NCBI GenBank assembly: GCA_025937785.1
Contig: JAICQQ010000020.1
Span: 1 to 64,000 of the forward strand
Direction: 5' to 3'
DNA: 64,000 nucleotides
From: Polyangiaceae bacterium
GTDB lineage: Bacteria > Myxococcota_A > Polyangia > Polyangiales > Polyangiaceae
The notes under the pieces are model-generated. The model was not told the origin of the DNA. It saw only the letters and a program-made list of their open reading frames with translations, and made no database searches. The position numbers and the translations under genes are program-made. Shown here in pieces: positions 62,866 to 64,000 of the stretch. How positions within the stretch are numbered: the stretch's first letter is position 1; the number at the start of each line of letters is the position of its first letter.

Positions 62866-64000
62866 ATGTCCACCACGACCCAGCCGGGCCACGGCCCACT
62901 CCCTTCGTCTCCGCCGCCCGAGGCTTGGGAGCCGCTGCTACGGCTGCGGCGCCTGGCGGGGCGTCCGCTCGAGCGCTTCCTTCGGATCGAAGCCGCTAGC
63001 GGCATTCTGCTGCTCGTCGCCGCAGCCGTCGCGCTCGCGTGGGCCAACTCTTCCTGGGCCGAGAGCTACTTCCATTTGTGGCACACGCCTCTGGGGCTGC
63101 GGATTGGAGAGTTCAGCTTCGAGCGTCCCCTGGAGTGGTTCGTCAACGACGGGCTGATGGTGATCTTCTTCTTCGTGGTTGGCTTGGAGATCCGCCGTGA
63201 AATTTACTGTGGGGAGCTCTCGGAATGGCGCCGCGCAGCACTTCCAGCGGCGGCGGCTTTGGGCGGTATGCTCGCTCCAGCCGCGATCTATCTGGCGATC
63301 GCCGGTGCGCCTGCCACGCGTTCGGGGTGGGGCGTCCCGATGGCCACCGACATCGCCTTTGCGGTGGGCATTCTGACGCTGCTCGGCAAGCGCGTGCCAC
63401 CGGCACTGCGCGTGCTGCTGCTGGCGCTGGCCGTCATCGATGACCTGGGCGCCATCGTCGTGATCGCCCTGTTCTACTCGTCCAGCGTCGCCTGGAGCGG
63501 GCTGTTGGTCGCTGCGCTGGGGTTCGGCGGGCTGCTCGCGATGCAGCGACTCGGCGTGCGCGTGAAGCTGGCCTACGTGGCTCCCGCGCTGGTGGCATGG
63601 GCAGGCATCTACGCCGCCGGGATCCATCCGACGATCGCGGGAGTCGCCGTGGGGTTGCTCACGCCCGTGCGTGCGTGGCTCGGGCCAGATGGGTTCGTCC
63701 TGGGTGTGCAGAAAGAGCTGGAGCACCTCTCCGAGCTCCCCGAGCGCTCGCGTTCGACGCACGAGGTCGCCGAGACGCTGCGCCACGTGGGAGCCGCGCG
63801 CCGCGAGGCGTTGTCACCGGCAGAAAGCCTGATCGAGACCCTGCACCCTTGGGTGGCCTACGGAATCATGCCGCTCTTCGCGCTGGCCAACGCCGGTGTC
63901 TCGCTCTCGGGCGGGGAGCTCGACAGCGCCTCGTGGCAAGTGCTGGCCGCCGTGGCCGCGGGTCTGCTCGTCGGTAAGCCGCTCGGGGTCCTCACGGCAA
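62866..64000 (+). CDS. nhaA: Na+/H+ antiporter NhaA, 3' end cut by window edge
   Basis: The frame starts at ATG 62866 (AGGGA about 10 bases upstream) and stays open to the window edge (378 codons visible). The first 35 residues are a Pro-rich cytoplasmic tail not found in E. coli NhaA. The membrane part shows the signatures [12 protein letters not shown] (Asp133 equivalent) and [12 protein letters not shown] (the Asp163-Asp164 pair), which carry sodium and protons. NhaA expels Na+ (or Li+) in exchange for two protons. A long hydrophilic loop ([16 protein letters not shown] region) separates two helix blocks. C-terminal helices lie outside the window. Confidence 0.93.
   Translation, partial: MSTTTQPGHGPLPSSPPPEAWEPLLRLRRLAGRPLERFLRIEAASGILLLVAAAVALAWANSSWAESYFHLWHTPLGLRIGEFSFERPLEWFVNDGLMVIFFFVVGLEIRREIYCGELSEWRRAALPAAAALGGMLAPAAIYLAIAGAPATRSGWGVPMATDIAFAVGILTLLGKRVPPALRVLLLALAVIDDLGAIVVIALFYSSSVAWSGLLVAALGFGGLLAMQRLGVRVKLAYVAPALVAWAGIYAAGIHPTIAGVAVGLLTPVRAWLGPDGFVLGVQKELEHLSELPERSRSTHEVAETLRHVGAARREALSPAESLIETLHPWVAYGIMPLFALANAGVSLSGGELDSASWQVLAAVAAGLLVGKPLGVLTA

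Overview
The window is about 64 kb of dense, very GC-rich DNA with strong GC3 bias, many GTG starts and short translational overlaps. It carries families typical of large-genome Myxococcota: Cys-rich and Gly/Asn-rich lipoproteins, a Ser/Thr kinase fused to FHA, PEGA/TPR proteins, a histone H1-like protein and a giant TPR protein. The likely source is a soil myxobacterium of the Polyangiales type. This rests on family content and composition, because there is no rRNA here and no search was run. The only RNA gene seen is tRNA-Leu(GAG) at 58151-58233. Both ends cut genes: a Cys-rich lipoprotein on the left and nhaA on the right.

Layout. 1-2.8 kb: two divergent Cys-rich lipoprotein genes with a small ORF between them. 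3.0-8.2 kb: a tight four-gene minus-strand operon (CDP-alcohol phosphatidyltransferase, RND/MMPL exporter, GtrA-fusion membrane protein, EEP phosphoesterase) that looks like a lipid-making and lipid-moving unit. 9.3-13.8 kb: SppA-like peptidase, a kinase-FHA-degenerate GGDEF fusion, and an anchored protein preceded by 18-bp tandem repeats. 13.8-20.0 kb (minus): Omp85, DUF4390-like and siroheme-synthase-type genes, then an H1-like protein, malQ and TerC. 20.8-23.6 kb: pgsB-pgsC-pgsW, a poly-gamma-glutamate locus without pgsA. 23.7-31.7 kb: Fpg-type glycosylase, FHA + metallo-beta-lactamase pair, thioesterase, BFN lipoprotein + diacylglycerol-kinase pair, a membrane protein and a PpiC lipoprotein. 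32.1-39.1 kb: Leu/Glu-dehydrogenase-like enzyme, solitary AAA ATPase, SRPBCC protein, acyl-CoA dehydrogenase + D-2-hydroxyacid dehydrogenase, and an L,D-transpeptidase lipoprotein.

39.1-45.2 kb (minus) holds a TPR-like protein and a DUF692 (MNIO) enzyme with its DUF2063-type partner behind a YceI-like lipoprotein; this is the best candidate for an undescribed peptide- or protein-modifying system. 45.7-58 kb: thrC overlapping a lipoprotein hydrolase, a PEGA/TPR protein, the 2442-residue TPR protein and a sensorless histidine kinase-receiver. 58.1-64 kb: tRNA-Leu, a Uma2 protein and small ORF, a DUF5985 membrane pair with its soluble partner, a ClC-CBS channel and nhaA. Most of the window is chromosomal housekeeping, envelope and signalling content; no transposase, integrase, phage gene or CRISPR array was found.
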